Positions 1 through 7,818 of a DNA stretch of 14,000 nucleotides are shown here, piece by piece. The translations under genes were made by a program, and so were the position numbers. This DNA is from Treponema sp. (lineage in GTDB: Bacteria > Spirochaetota > Spirochaetia > Treponematales > Breznakiellaceae). Each line of letters opens with the position of its first letter. The first letter of the stretch is position 1. Where the stretch lies: assembly GCA_031266095.1 (NCBI GenBank), contig JAISBR010000204.1, forward strand, positions 1-14,000, read 5' to 3'. The notes beneath the pieces are model-generated. The model saw only the letters and a program-made list of their open reading frames with translations, was not told where the DNA came from and ran no database searches.

Positions 1-158
1 TTTTTTTCGACAACTTTTCTAATAACTTTGTCTCTCAAATCAGTATTGAAATTTAATTCATTTTTGACCAGAGAAATTCCGTTTTTAATTCCAGTATTAA
101 TTTTTTGGTTAGTGTCAGAATAGACGACACCTTTCTTGACATTGATAATTTCGTTCAT
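1..158 (-). CDS. Unidentified protein, N-terminal 52 residues (runs off the left edge)
   Basis: An open frame begins at ATG 158 and stays open to the window edge. It starts MNEIINVKKGVVYSD and is rich in Lys, Asn and Ile. A good ribosome-binding site (AAAGAGG) lies 5-6 nt upstream, and an AT-rich TATATT-like stretch lies about 40 nt upstream. These support a real start rather than a chance frame. I do not recognise the family; the visible part has no signal peptide or membrane segment. Its codons are strongly AT-biased, unlike the GC-rich his and nrd genes, so this gene and the DNA around it may have been acquired separately. It points away from the plus-strand genes to its right and shares no operon with anything visible. 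Confidence 0.5.
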   Translation of the reverse strand, partial: MNEIINVKKGVVYSDTNQKINTGIKNGISLVKNELNFNTDLRDKVIRKVVEK

Positions 159-231
159 TTTATACCTCTTTAAATAATCACATAAATATATTATCAGTCA
201 TTTTTCCTCTAAAAAATAAACTGATAAAACC

Positions 232-263
232 GAGGGACAACCAATAAAAAAATGTCCCTTTTT
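232..263 (+). terminator. Weak hairpin with T-run (possible terminator)
   Basis: AGGGACA (233-239) pairs with TGTCCCT (253-259) across a 13-nt A-rich loop and runs into five T's on the plus strand. No plus-strand gene precedes it, so it may be the tail of a lost gene, or simply a palindrome between divergent genes. The loop is large for a strong intrinsic terminator. The remainder of 159-343 is AT-rich with short direct repeats (TCTCTAAAAAA twice, near 285-308) and no gene. Confidence 0.25.
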
Positions 264-343
264 AGATTAACCGTCCTCTCAAAAATCTCTAAAAAATCTC
301 TAAAAAAACAGTCAATTTTACTCAAATTTTGGGGGTATATAAT

Positions 344-586
344 ATGGTAAAGGCTGGATTCAAACTAGTAGATCGTCAACAAATTGAACGGATACGAAAT
401 GAGCAACAGTTTCAAATGTCTGGTGAAGTTGATGATGGTTCTGCGGTAAGCATAGGAAAAATGGCAGGTGCAAATGCAGTCATTGTAATCAACGTAAATT
501 ATGTCGATGGATCGGGTCGCTTGACTCTAAAGGCATTAGATGTTCAAACAGCAGAAATTATTACAATGGCAAGGCAGGAATTTTGA
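344..586 (+). pseudogene. C-terminal remnant of a CsgG-like domain protein
   Basis: From ATG 344 the 80-residue product reads GFKLVDRQQIERIRNEQQFQ, continues through MSGEV and SIGKMAGANAVIV, and ends at LTLKALDVQTAEI. This matches the C-terminal half of the CsgG/LpoB-like fold in which a 'DR..ldkIr.EQ.fQ' segment precedes 'G...gAd.vi.G' and a final strand. CsgG-family proteins are normally secreted lipoproteins or outer-membrane assembly factors of 200 or more residues. Here the signal peptide, the lipobox and the first half of the domain are missing, and I found no continuation in other frames upstream. A GGGGG tract sits 8 nt before the ATG and could act as a ribosome-binding site; an in-frame TTG at 329 is an alternative start. 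A truncated remnant is the simplest reading, but a short expressed protein cannot be excluded. Confidence 0.6.
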
Positions 587-765
587 TCATAAAAATGCAA
601 AAATAAAATATAAGCGCCTAAAGGCACTGGGTACTGCACATAACAGGACTGAATGTGAAAAGGGATATGAAATACTGCCCGTCCTCATCCGTGGTGACTT
701 GGCTTTTGTTTTCCTTTTTTCCAAAAACACTAAAGCATCGTGCATCTCCGTGCCATATAAGAGGC

Positions 766-1584
766 ATGAATAGTATTCGAAACAGGCTTCCGGCTTGGGG
801 CGGAAGAGGCTGGCGGCTGATCTTTTTTCTGCGGGAATATTTTTTCCCCTCAGGCTGCGCTCTCTGTGACGCGGCGCTTATCACCGTGTCAGAGACATAC
901 TACGGCCTGTGTGAACATTGCCGGAACACGATTGAGGAGCAGGGGGTACTCGACCAAGAGGCGCCCGATCGCCTGTCGACAGCTGAGTTATGCGATCTCT
1001 GCGGTAGGCCGCTTATATCCGAGCATAAACGCTGCCTTCCCTGCCGGAATGCCGAGGAACCTGTTTTTGATCGGGCGATGGTTCTTTTCCCCTATACCGG
1101 CAAATATCACCGGCTCCTCGGCGCGTACAAATTCGGCAAAAACCTCGCCCTGGGCAACTTTTTCGCGGAGAAGATACGTGAAGCGCTGGCCTCCGCCTCT
1201 CCGGATACGGTCATTGTCCCGGTTCCTCCCCGTTCGGGAAAGATAAAGAAAACCGGATGGGATCAGGTCGAGTATCTGGCGGCATTGTTGGAGAAGGGGA
1301 GGGGAAGTAAAAATATGCTGCGGAAAAGCATTACTATCAAGAACGTTGATATGCGGGTCTCCCGCTGCCTCAGACGGCTGCCCTCAAAAGTCCAGAAGGA
1401 GCTTAACCAGGAGGAACGAAAAAAAAACCTGCGTGGCCGTATCATCCTGAAAGGCGCGGCACCTAAAACCGTGGTCCTTATTGACGATGTGATAACCACC
1501 GGTTCCACTCTGGATGCCTGCGCCGCCGTTTTGAAAGAAGGCGGCGCTGAGAAAGTGTACGGTCTCTGCCTGTTTTATACTTGA
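766..1584 (+). CDS. comF: ComF family phosphoribosyltransferase-like protein
   Basis: This is a 272-residue ComF-like protein. The N-terminal zinc-finger part has four Cys pairs: C31/C34, C49/C52, C76/C79 and C90/C93. The C-terminal type I phosphoribosyltransferase fold has VIVPVPP near 149-155 and the PRPP-binding motif VVLIDDVITTGSTLD at 236-250. ComF/GntX proteins take part in DNA uptake or related processes; the substrate is not established, and competence cannot be inferred from this gene alone. ATG 766 was chosen because homologous sequence begins around FFPSGCALC. AAGAGG lies only 1-2 nt before this ATG, which is tight. The frame is open back to 655, but that extension (MKRDMKYCP...) does not look like the family. 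The gene stands alone and converges on the his operon. The 587-765 gap holds no recognisable gene or convincing promoter. Confidence 0.85.
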   Translation: MNSIRNRLPAWGGRGWRLIFFLREYFFPSGCALCDAALITVSETYYGLCEHCRNTIEEQGVLDQEAPDRLSTAELCDLCGRPLISEHKRCLPCRNAEEPVFDRAMVLFPYTGKYHRLLGAYKFGKNLALGNFFAEKIREALASASPDTVIVPVPPRSGKIKKTGWDQVEYLAALLEKGRGSKNMLRKSITIKNVDMRVSRCLRRLPSKVQKELNQEERKKNLRGRIILKGAAPKTVVLIDDVITTGSTLDACAAVLKEGGAEKVYGLCLFYT

Positions 1585-1589
1585 ACCTT

Positions 1590-1649
1590 AAAAAACTGTT
1601 CCGGATAGTTCGCTTGTTTTTGGTCTACCAGTTGGGGTAAGGTCCGGAA
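1590..1649 (-). terminator. Possible terminator of the his operon
   Basis: On the minus strand TTCCGGA (1649-1643) can pair with TCCGGAA (1605-1599). Three nucleotides later comes a run of six T's (1595-1590). The 37-nt loop makes this weak, but it is the only terminator-like signal in the 77 nt between the converging comF and radical SAM genes. Confidence 0.3.
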
Positions 1650-1661
1650 TACCGCCCGTCG

Positions 1662-2522
1662 TTATTTGTACACTCTCACCGGAATAGGCGGAGAAGCCCC
1701 GGCGGATGCCAGCGCCAGGCGGAGTGAGGCGGCTCTGGATTCAAGGTATGTGTCCGGAAGGGCCTCAGTTTTCGGATCTTCAGGTGCGGGCCGGGCCTTA
1801 CCGTAAAGCTGTATCCCGCGAAGGAGGCCGGTATTACCGCTGCCGGAGATCGAGGTCAATTCTATCAATAGCCGCTCCCAGGCTCTCTCCTCTTCAGGCG
1901 GGGGGGCTTTGCCGTCCACGGCGCAGAGCATGGTTTGAATAATCACCGGCGCACTGGCGGTAAATTCTTTTATTTTCGCGATAAGTTCCTCTAATGGAAC
2001 GGCGGAACGGCTCATCCGCTGATACCAGGCGGGAGTTGCAGCGTCCAGCTTGAGCCAAATGTTTAGAGACAGGGGGCCTGTGGCGGCGGCCCGGAGCAGC
2101 TCAAAGACCCTTGTCCGCAGCAGTCCGGTCCCATTGGTGATAAGCACCAGTTCAGCGCCGGGAACCAGTTCGTCCCGGACCCTGCCGACCCGGCGCAGGG
2201 ACTCACCCAAGTCCGGTGACAGGGATGGTTCACCGTTTCCGGAAAAACAGATATCCTTAACGGCGAGGCCCCCTTCCGCCGCTTCTGCAAGGGCATTACG
2301 GAGTTCCGCCTCCATTTGCTCCGCCGAAAATACGGCGTTAGTCGAAAACGGAAAGACCTCGCAATAGGGGCAGTCAAATGAACAGCTTTTCCGATCCGGG
2401 AAGAAGTTGATTCCCACCGAGAGACCGCCTGAGCGCCGGGAATACACGGGGTAGACCAGAATACCTTTTTCCCGTTCCCGGTGGTTTTCGATGGAACCGG
2501 CTGGGAGAGAGTAAAGGCTCAT
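1662..2522 (-). CDS. Radical SAM protein, COG0731-like, last gene of the his operon
   Basis: This is a 286-residue radical SAM enzyme. The 4Fe-4S ligands are in CSFDCPYC (C47, C51, C54), followed by ICFSGNGEPSLSP (91-103), which corresponds to the SAM-contacting GGE-type motif, and then VLITNGTG. The N-terminal YSRRSGGLSVGIN resembles the 'SRRLGrSLGi' signature of the COG0731 Fe-S oxidoreductases. Some relatives act on tRNA wyosine bases, but most members have no known role, so I assign no substrate. ATG 2522 was chosen because it forms an ATGA overlap with the hisD stop (2521-2519), implying translational coupling. The frame stays open 20 codons further upstream, but that stretch lies inside hisD. 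Co-transcription with hisG-hisD suggests expression follows histidine supply. A direct role in histidine metabolism is unproven. Confidence 0.8.
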   Translation of the reverse strand: MSLYSLPAGSIENHREREKGILVYPVYSRRSGGLSVGINFFPDRKSCSFDCPYCEVFPFSTNAVFSAEQMEAELRNALAEAAEGGLAVKDICFSGNGEPSLSPDLGESLRRVGRVRDELVPGAELVLITNGTGLLRTRVFELLRAAATGPLSLNIWLKLDAATPAWYQRMSRSAVPLEELIAKIKEFTASAPVIIQTMLCAVDGKAPPPEEERAWERLLIELTSISGSGNTGLLRGIQLYGKARPAPEDPKTEALPDTYLESRAASLRLALASAGASPPIPVRVYK

Positions 2523-3844
2523 AACGCCCTGATCCGGGCGCTCTCCGCGTGGCCCGCGAGTCCCTCCGCCCGGGCGATACATTCCGCTGCCTGCCTGGCT
2601 TTTTCAAAACCGGCGCCGGGAGTGCAGCGGAGTGTGGTAAGGGTTTTGAGAAAATGGCGAACCGAAAGACCGCCTGAAAAACGGGCGCTTCCGGCTGTGG
2701 GCAGGATATGGTTGATCCCCGCCGAATAATCCCCGAGGGCTTCCGCTGAAAGGCCACCGATAAAAAGGGAACCGTAATTTTTGAGAGCGGGAATCCAGGT
2801 CCCGGCAGCCTGCAGCTCAAGGTGTTCCGGCGCAATCGTGTTGGCGATCCGAATCGCCTCTTCTTTGCTTTGATAGACGATAATAAGCCCCCCGGCGTCC
2901 AGTGAGGCGCGGGCATTAGCGGCGGTAGGCAGAAAGGCAAGCCGTCGTTCAACAGCCTCGGCTATTTGTTCCGCCAGGTCCCGGTTTGGAACCAGAACGC
3001 GGGCGCGGGCATCGGGATCATGCTCCGCCTGGGCAATCATATCTGCCGCCGTTAAGTCTGCGGCCCGCACGGTACCGCCGTTTCCGCCGTCGGCAATAAT
3101 GAGCACATCGGTAGGGCCAGCGACAAAATCGATTCCCACCTCGCCAAAGAGAACACGCTTCGCGGCCGCGACATACTTGTTTCCCGGACCGGCGATGACA
3201 TCAACTCTCGGAACCGTTTCAGTCCCCAGCGCGAGGGCCGCCACCGCCTGGGCACCGCCCAGAGCAAAGACACGAAGTCCCGCTCCAAGGGAGACTCCGG
3301 CAAGTCCCGCGGCGACAGCGGCGGCCGCCATAATTTTCCGGTCAGGCAGGCCGTCTTCAAGAGGCGGGGATACGAGGATTAATTCCCCTACTCCGGCACT
3401 GAAAGCGGGGATCAAGCCCATGAGCACTGTAGAAATCAGGGGAAACCGCCCGGCGGGGACATAAATCGCCGCCCGTTCTACAGGAATTACCCGCTGGCCG
3501 GTGACAAGGCCTTTTCCCTCTTCATATTCAAAATCAAAAAACTGCTCTTTTTGCCTCAGCGAAAAACGGAGGATATGATCCGCCGCCAGTTCCAAGGCGA
3601 TGACCAGTTCAGGATCATTGTCGCGTAACTCATCAAGGGCTTCCTTCACTACGGACGACGGCGCCTCGAATTTTTGAGGAGAACTTTTGTCAAAGCGGGA
3701 GGCAAACCTGCGCACTGCCTTATCCCCTTCGGCCCGTACCGCAGCGATTATTTCATTTACCAAAGGTTCAACCTCCTCACCGCTATTCCGTACGGCGATA
3801 AGTTTCCAATACGAATCAAATTCAACGCTTTCTATTATTTTCAC
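2519..3844 (-). CDS. hisD: Histidinol dehydrogenase
   Basis: HisD catalyses the last two steps, the NAD-dependent oxidation of L-histidinol to L-histidine. The product is 441 residues, close to the usual 430-440. Numbered from the upstream in-frame GTG at 3853, the zinc ligands are Q275 and H278 (in IAQAEHDP), D375 (in EALGDYSAG) and H435 (in GLAGHAES). The catalytic pair is E343-H344 in APEHLELQ. The motifs VDVIAGPGNKYVA and FVAGPTDVLIIAD are intact. I place the start at GTG 3844 because GAGGT lies 7 nt upstream; the earlier in-frame GTG at 3853 overlaps that Shine-Dalgarno sequence. The nearest ATG (3858) is in another frame. The gap to hisC is 45 nt, and the stop overlaps the next gene by ATGA. 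Nothing suggests decay. Confidence 0.96.
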   Translation of the reverse strand: MKIIESVEFDSYWKLIAVRNSGEEVEPLVNEIIAAVRAEGDKAVRRFASRFDKSSPQKFEAPSSVVKEALDELRDNDPELVIALELAADHILRFSLRQKEQFFDFEYEEGKGLVTGQRVIPVERAAIYVPAGRFPLISTVLMGLIPAFSAGVGELILVSPPLEDGLPDRKIMAAAAVAAGLAGVSLGAGLRVFALGGAQAVAALALGTETVPRVDVIAGPGNKYVAAAKRVLFGEVGIDFVAGPTDVLIIADGGNGGTVRAADLTAADMIAQAEHDPDARARVLVPNRDLAEQIAEAVERRLAFLPTAANARASLDAGGLIIVYQSKEEAIRIANTIAPEHLELQAAGTWIPALKNYGSLFIGGLSAEALGDYSAGINHILPTAGSARFSGGLSVRHFLKTLTTLRCTPGAGFEKARQAAECIARAEGLAGHAESARIRAL

Positions 3845-3889
3845 TACCGGCACCTCATTTCCACTTTTAATTGAGACGATTTCAAAATA

Positions 3890-5056
3890 TCAGATTTTGG
3901 AATCGCCCCACTTGCCAATTATTCCTTTGCAGGCTGAAAGAAAAAGATCCATTTCATCATCTGTTCCGATACTGACCCGTAAATAATCGGCGATCCTGTC
4001 TTTGTTAAAATGCCGTACCAGTATCCCCCGTTCCCGCAGGGCGGCAAAGAAGGCCGCGCCACCTTTAGCCGGGGCTTTCATAAAAATAAAATTAGCCGCC
4101 GACGGCTGGAGATCAAAGCCCAGCTCTCTCAGTTCTTTCGAAACCCATTCCCTGGTTGCCATCACCTTGCGATTAATACCATCGTAATAAGCGGCGCTGG
4201 AAACCGCCGCAGCCGCACCGGCCAGGGCGAGCCGGTCCATTGTATAGGAGTTAAAGGAATCCCTGACGCGGCACAGTCCCTCAATCAGTTCCTCATTACC
4301 GATAGCAAAGCCGACCCGCAGCCCCGCCAAAGACGCCGATTTTGAAAGGGTATGTACCGTAAGCAGATTAGGGTATTCCGTGATATAAGGAACTGCGGAA
4401 TCCGCGCCAAATGCCGCGTATGCCTCGTCAAGTATAAAAACCCGGCCCTGTGTTTCCAGATACTTTGCCAGCATGAAAATATCGGCTAAAGGCAAAACCT
4501 TGCCGGTGGGAGCGTTAGGATTGGCGAACACAACGCCGCCGGAGGGAATTTTATAATCAGCGGTTTGAATTGAAAAATTATTGTCCAGGGGAATTACGCG
4601 AAACGGAATTCCCCATAGATCAGCATACACCGGATAAAAACTGTAAGTAATATCCGGGAAAAGTACAGCGGTTTCACAGCCGGGCTCTGAATTTATCCCG
4701 CGTCCGGAATGCGGGCCGGCCGGTGTGACAGGCGGGGGACTTTTGATGCCGGCTCTTGTCTCAAAAAATGCGCCGAAAGCAAAGGCCAGCACCTCATCCG
4801 AACCGTTACCCGCAAATACCTGCTCCGGCCTCACTCCATAATAGGCGGCGGCGGCTTCCTTGAATTCGGTGCAAGCAGGATCGGGGTAGAGCCGGAGTCT
4901 GTCCCCCACAGCCCTTTGTATCGCCTCAATAACCGCCGGCGCGGGGGGATAGGGATTCTCATTGGTGTTAAGTTTGATGAACCGCCTGTCTCTGGGCTGC
5001 TCACCGGGAATGTAGGGGCTGAGATTATTGGTACGATCATTCCAGTATACGCTCAT
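3890..5056 (-). CDS. hisC: Histidinol-phosphate aminotransferase
   Basis: HisC is a PLP enzyme of the class I/II aminotransferase fold that converts imidazole-acetol phosphate plus glutamate to histidinol phosphate. It has 388 residues, longer than the usual ~350-360. Visible motifs are KLNTNENPYPP (28-38), GNGSDEVL (83-90), FANPNAPTG (177-185), FILDEAY (207-213, D210 contacting PLP) and the Schiff-base lysine K239 in TLSKSASLAGLRVGF. The extra length comes from a Pro/Gly-rich stretch at about residues 99-128, between AFFE and VLFPDITYSFYPV, where relatives have only a short turn (compare 'EpGD.VLFPDITYSFYPVYA'). ATG 5056 shares one base with the hisAIE stop (TAATG), with AAGGAA upstream. The frame is intact despite the insertion, so the enzyme is probably active. 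Confidence 0.95.
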   Translation of the reverse strand: MSVYWNDRTNNLSPYIPGEQPRDRRFIKLNTNENPYPPAPAVIEAIQRAVGDRLRLYPDPACTEFKEAAAAYYGVRPEQVFAGNGSDEVLAFAFGAFFETRAGIKSPPPVTPAGPHSGRGINSEPGCETAVLFPDITYSFYPVYADLWGIPFRVIPLDNNFSIQTADYKIPSGGVVFANPNAPTGKVLPLADIFMLAKYLETQGRVFILDEAYAAFGADSAVPYITEYPNLLTVHTLSKSASLAGLRVGFAIGNEELIEGLCRVRDSFNSYTMDRLALAGAAAAVSSAAYYDGINRKVMATREWVSKELRELGFDLQPSAANFIFMKAPAKGGAAFFAALRERGILVRHFNKDRIADYLRVSIGTDDEMDLFLSACKGIIGKWGDSKI

Positions 5057-6378
5057 TATTCCTTGTGTCTCCGGTCAAGTTCATCCAGTATTTCCTGAAC
5101 CGCGATTCCACCGCGTGTCATTAACACCGTTGTGAAATAGAGCAGATCAGCGGCTTCCCAGACAATCTCGTCATGGGTTTTGGCGGCGCGGAGTTCCCCG
5201 GCTTCTTCCATCAACTTTTCTCTGACCAGTTCGTCGTCCAAGGTAGCGGTGTAAGAACCGGGAGAAGGATTACGGAAACGATCGGCGATGACGCTCTGGA
5301 GGAAATCCCAGGTGTAGCTTCTGTTGGTTGAAAAGCATGACCAAGCGCCGGTGTGGCAGGCAGGCCCGGCCGGCTCAACAGTGGCAAGAAGCGCGTCCCG
5401 GTCACAGTCGGCCCGCAGTCTCTTGAGCCTCAGGATATTACCCGATGTCTCGCCCTTCATCCAAAGTTTGTTTCTGGTTCGACTGTGAAAACAAACTTTG
5501 CCGCGTCTAAAAGTTTCGGCTAATGCTTCCGTGCCGGTAAAACCAACCATCAGTACCTGGCCGCCAGGGGACTGCGTGATGATGGGCAGCAGGGCGGCAG
5601 GCCCCAGAGTCCCCGCGGCATTCCCGGTTTCACCTTTTTTCCAGTTAAGGGATTTGATAAAAGCGTCGGCAAGTTTTACTTTTCCGGTGTAGAGGGCCAT
5701 ACCGAGCTGCACATCGCAACCCAGGGCGGCAAGCTCCTCAATTTCATCTAAGGCGGAAACGCCGCCCGCAAGGGTGATCCTGCAGGAAACCGCTTCCCGC
5801 AGCTTTCTTGCCAGCTCAAAATCGATCCCCGTCATGGCGCCTTCCCGCTCAACGCAGGTAAAAAGCAGCTCCGGCGCAAAGGGTTCCACCGCTTTTGCCG
5901 CCTCAATAAGATCAAGGCCGGTGGGGGTCTTCCAGCCGTCCACTACAATTTCACCATCCCGGGCATCTATCGCGACAATGAGCCGCTCACGGCCTATCTT
6001 CTCTGCCACAGCCTTAAGGAACCGGGTGTTTAGTTTAAATTCACCGCCCGCAGTACCGGCTCCCTTTTTCACCGGGTCTCTAAAAGCGCCGGATCCGATA
6101 ATGATCTTCCCCGCCCCAAGGCTCACCAGTTCCCCTGCCTGATCGGGCGTTCTGATCCCTCCCCCTACCCGGCATTCCGCCTTCCTTAAAAGCGGCTTGA
6201 TCATCTCAAGATTGGAACCTTTACCCATCGCGGCGTCCAGATCGATCACGGCCACCTCACCGTAACGATCAAATTCCTCAGCAAGTTCCAGAGGATCGTC
6301 CCGCTGCAATACCAGCTCCGATCCCTGCTTTAGCTGAACTACCCTGCCGCCCTGCACATCAATTGAGGCTATTACCAT
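5056..6378 (-). CDS. hisAIE: HisA-HisI-HisE fusion (ProFAR isomerase / PR-AMP cyclohydrolase / PR-ATP pyrophosphatase)
   Basis: Three histidine enzymes share one 440-residue chain. Residues ~1-246 are HisA, a TIM barrel, with the catalytic Asp pair D7 (ASIDVQGG) and D138 (VAIDARDGEIVVDGW). A Gly/Ala-rich linker (~247-260) leads to HisI (~262-350) with FHSRTRNKLWMKGETSGN, metal-binding D324-C325-D326 and zinc cysteines C325, C341 and C348 (ACHTGAWSC). HisE (~355-440) follows with SYTATL, KLMEEAGEL and WEAADLLYF. HisE, HisI and HisA catalyse steps 2, 3 and 4. HisI-HisE fusion is common; fusion of HisA in front of it is unusual. ATG 6378 has AAGGAG about 10 nt upstream; TTG 6387 is a less likely start. 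It overlaps the hisF stop by 7 nt. The HisA part has a small extra loop (about residues 103-118, VKKGAGTAGGEFKLN). Confidence 0.94.
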   Translation of the reverse strand: MVIASIDVQGGRVVQLKQGSELVLQRDDPLELAEEFDRYGEVAVIDLDAAMGKGSNLEMIKPLLRKAECRVGGGIRTPDQAGELVSLGAGKIIIGSGAFRDPVKKGAGTAGGEFKLNTRFLKAVAEKIGRERLIVAIDARDGEIVVDGWKTPTGLDLIEAAKAVEPFAPELLFTCVEREGAMTGIDFELARKLREAVSCRITLAGGVSALDEIEELAALGCDVQLGMALYTGKVKLADAFIKSLNWKKGETGNAAGTLGPAALLPIITQSPGGQVLMVGFTGTEALAETFRRGKVCFHSRTRNKLWMKGETSGNILRLKRLRADCDRDALLATVEPAGPACHTGAWSCFSTNRSYTWDFLQSVIADRFRNPSPGSYTATLDDELVREKLMEEAGELRAAKTHDEIVWEAADLLYFTTVLMTRGGIAVQEILDELDRRHKE

Positions 6379-7184
6379 CTGACGCAAACTCCTTTTGATT
6401 CCGCATGTTTTTTTATTTCCCTGATCGTGGTTTTTCTATAGTGAAGCAGCGACGCCAAGAGAGCTGCGTCCGCCCCGGGAGCCGGCAGGCCACCTGATTC
6501 TGCCGAGGCGGTGCTGAGCAAAACACCGGCGATCTGATCCGGATTCCCCGCGCCGCCTGAGGCAATCACCGGAACCGGAACAGCCTCAAGGATGCGGCGG
6601 GTGAGCTCCAGATCATAGCCGCCGCCGGTACCGTCGGCGTCAATGGAATTGAGGAGAATCTCCCCTGCGCCTAACTCCACCGCCCGTACCGCCCATTCGA
6701 CAGCGTCAATCCCCGTACAGGTTCTCCCGCCATGGGAGTAGGCCTGCCAGCGTACCGGCTCAGCCGCCGACTGCTCCGGCTCGACTCTTTTAGCGTCAAT
6801 CGAAAGTACCACACACTGGCTGCCATAGGTACGGGCCATTTCGCTTAACAAATCGGGCCGCCGCAGGGCCGAGGTACACACCGAAACCTTATCCGCCCCG
6901 GCGTTCATCACCTCCCGCATATCGTCCAGGCTGCGGATTCCGCCGCCGACGCAGAGGGGGATAAAAACCTCGGAGGCTACTTTGCGTACCAAGTCCAGCA
7001 GAGTGGCCCGGCTTTTGTAGGAAGCGCCGATATCCAGAAAAACAAGCTCATCGGCGCCGTCGTCGTTGTAACGCCGGGCCAGTTCCACCGGGTCTCCCGC
7101 GTCCTGGATGCCCTTGAACTTGATCCCCTTTACCACTCTGCCGTCATCCACATCAAGACAGGGAATTATCCGTTTAGCCTGCAT
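6372..7184 (-). CDS. hisF: Imidazole glycerol phosphate synthase, cyclase subunit HisF
   Basis: HisF joins ammonia from HisH to PRFAR, yielding IGP and AICAR. It is a 270-residue TIM barrel (usual ~252-258). The catalytic aspartates fall at the family positions: D11 in [15 protein letters not shown] and D130 in VLSIDAKR. The phosphate-binding loops CVGGGIRS and VIASGGAGN are present. The extra length is mainly a Ser/Gly/Pro-rich stretch at about 222-237 ([16 protein letters not shown]) just before [12 protein letters not shown], where relatives have a few residues. ATG 7184 overlaps the hisH end by 11 nt, with GGAGAG five nt upstream. Adjacency to hisH fits the heterodimer. Confidence 0.96.
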   Translation of the reverse strand: MQAKRIIPCLDVDDGRVVKGIKFKGIQDAGDPVELARRYNDDGADELVFLDIGASYKSRATLLDLVRKVASEVFIPLCVGGGIRSLDDMREVMNAGADKVSVCTSALRRPDLLSEMARTYGSQCVVLSIDAKRVEPEQSAAEPVRWQAYSHGGRTCTGIDAVEWAVRAVELGAGEILLNSIDADGTGGGYDLELTRRILEAVPVPVIASGGAGNPDQIAGVLLSTASAESGGLPAPGADAALLASLLHYRKTTIREIKKHAESKGVCVRW

Positions 7185-7818
7185 AATCGCTCTCCGCCCA
7201 GTTTTTCAAAAGCGCAAGTCCCGCTGCGCCGGATTTTTCCGGGTGAAACTGTACCGCCGTCAGAGCGCCCCTCTCAACCGCCGAACAGTAACGCACATAG
7301 TATTCCGCCTCAGCGGCGCATACCGAGCGATCAGACAGATCGGCGTAATAAGAATGTATATAATAAAAGAAAGCATTATCCGGCAAACCCCGGAATATTC
7401 TTGCCTCAGGCCGCGCCTCTGTCTGATTCCAGCCGATTTGCGGGATCTTACGCCCGGGAAAGCGCCGCACCCTTCCAGGGATTACCGAAAGCCCCTTTAC
7501 ATTTTTGCCGTCAACCGGCGGCGCTTCTTCGGAGGCTTCAAACAGTAATTGCAAACCTATACAGATCCCCAGGAAAGGCCGATCCGCTTGTATCCATTCT
7601 GTAATCGCCTGGGCGTAGCCGGATTGTTCCAGCGAAGCCATGGCCGTGGCGAAGTGACCGTCGCCGGGGAAGATGATCTTTTCAAAAGGGGAAGCCGAAA
7701 GTGAAAGCTCCCCGGGACCCGCAGCAAAACGGACGGGGATCGCGAGCCGCCCCAGGGCATTCATCACCGAACCAAGATTACCCGCGCCGTAGTCGATCAC
7801 CCCGACCAAACCACTCAT
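7174..7818 (-). CDS. hisH: Imidazole glycerol phosphate synthase, glutaminase subunit HisH
   Basis: HisH is a class I glutamine amidotransferase that hydrolyses glutamine and channels ammonia to HisF. The 214-residue product starts VIDYGAGNLGSV and has the nucleophile elbow FLGICIGLQLLFE (nucleophilic Cys in GICIG) and the His-Glu pair in VQFHPEKSG. The oxyanion-strand motif usually written PGVG is PGDG here (FPGDGHFATAM), a mild variation. Length is normal. ATG 7818 overlaps the hisB stop as ATGA, with GGGAG 7 nt upstream, implying translational coupling. Confidence 0.95.
   Translation of the reverse strand: MSGLVGVIDYGAGNLGSVMNALGRLAIPVRFAAGPGELSLSASPFEKIIFPGDGHFATAMASLEQSGYAQAITEWIQADRPFLGICIGLQLLFEASEEAPPVDGKNVKGLSVIPGRVRRFPGRKIPQIGWNQTEARPEARIFRGLPDNAFFYYIHSYYADLSDRSVCAAEAEYYVRYCSAVERGALTAVQFHPEKSGAAGLALLKNWAESDYAG

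Noticed and set aside
655..765. N-terminal extension of the ComF frame
   Set aside because: Residues such as MKRDMKYCPSSSVVTWLLFSFFP do not match ComF, and could be mistaken for a signal anchor. The family-like sequence begins after ATG 766.
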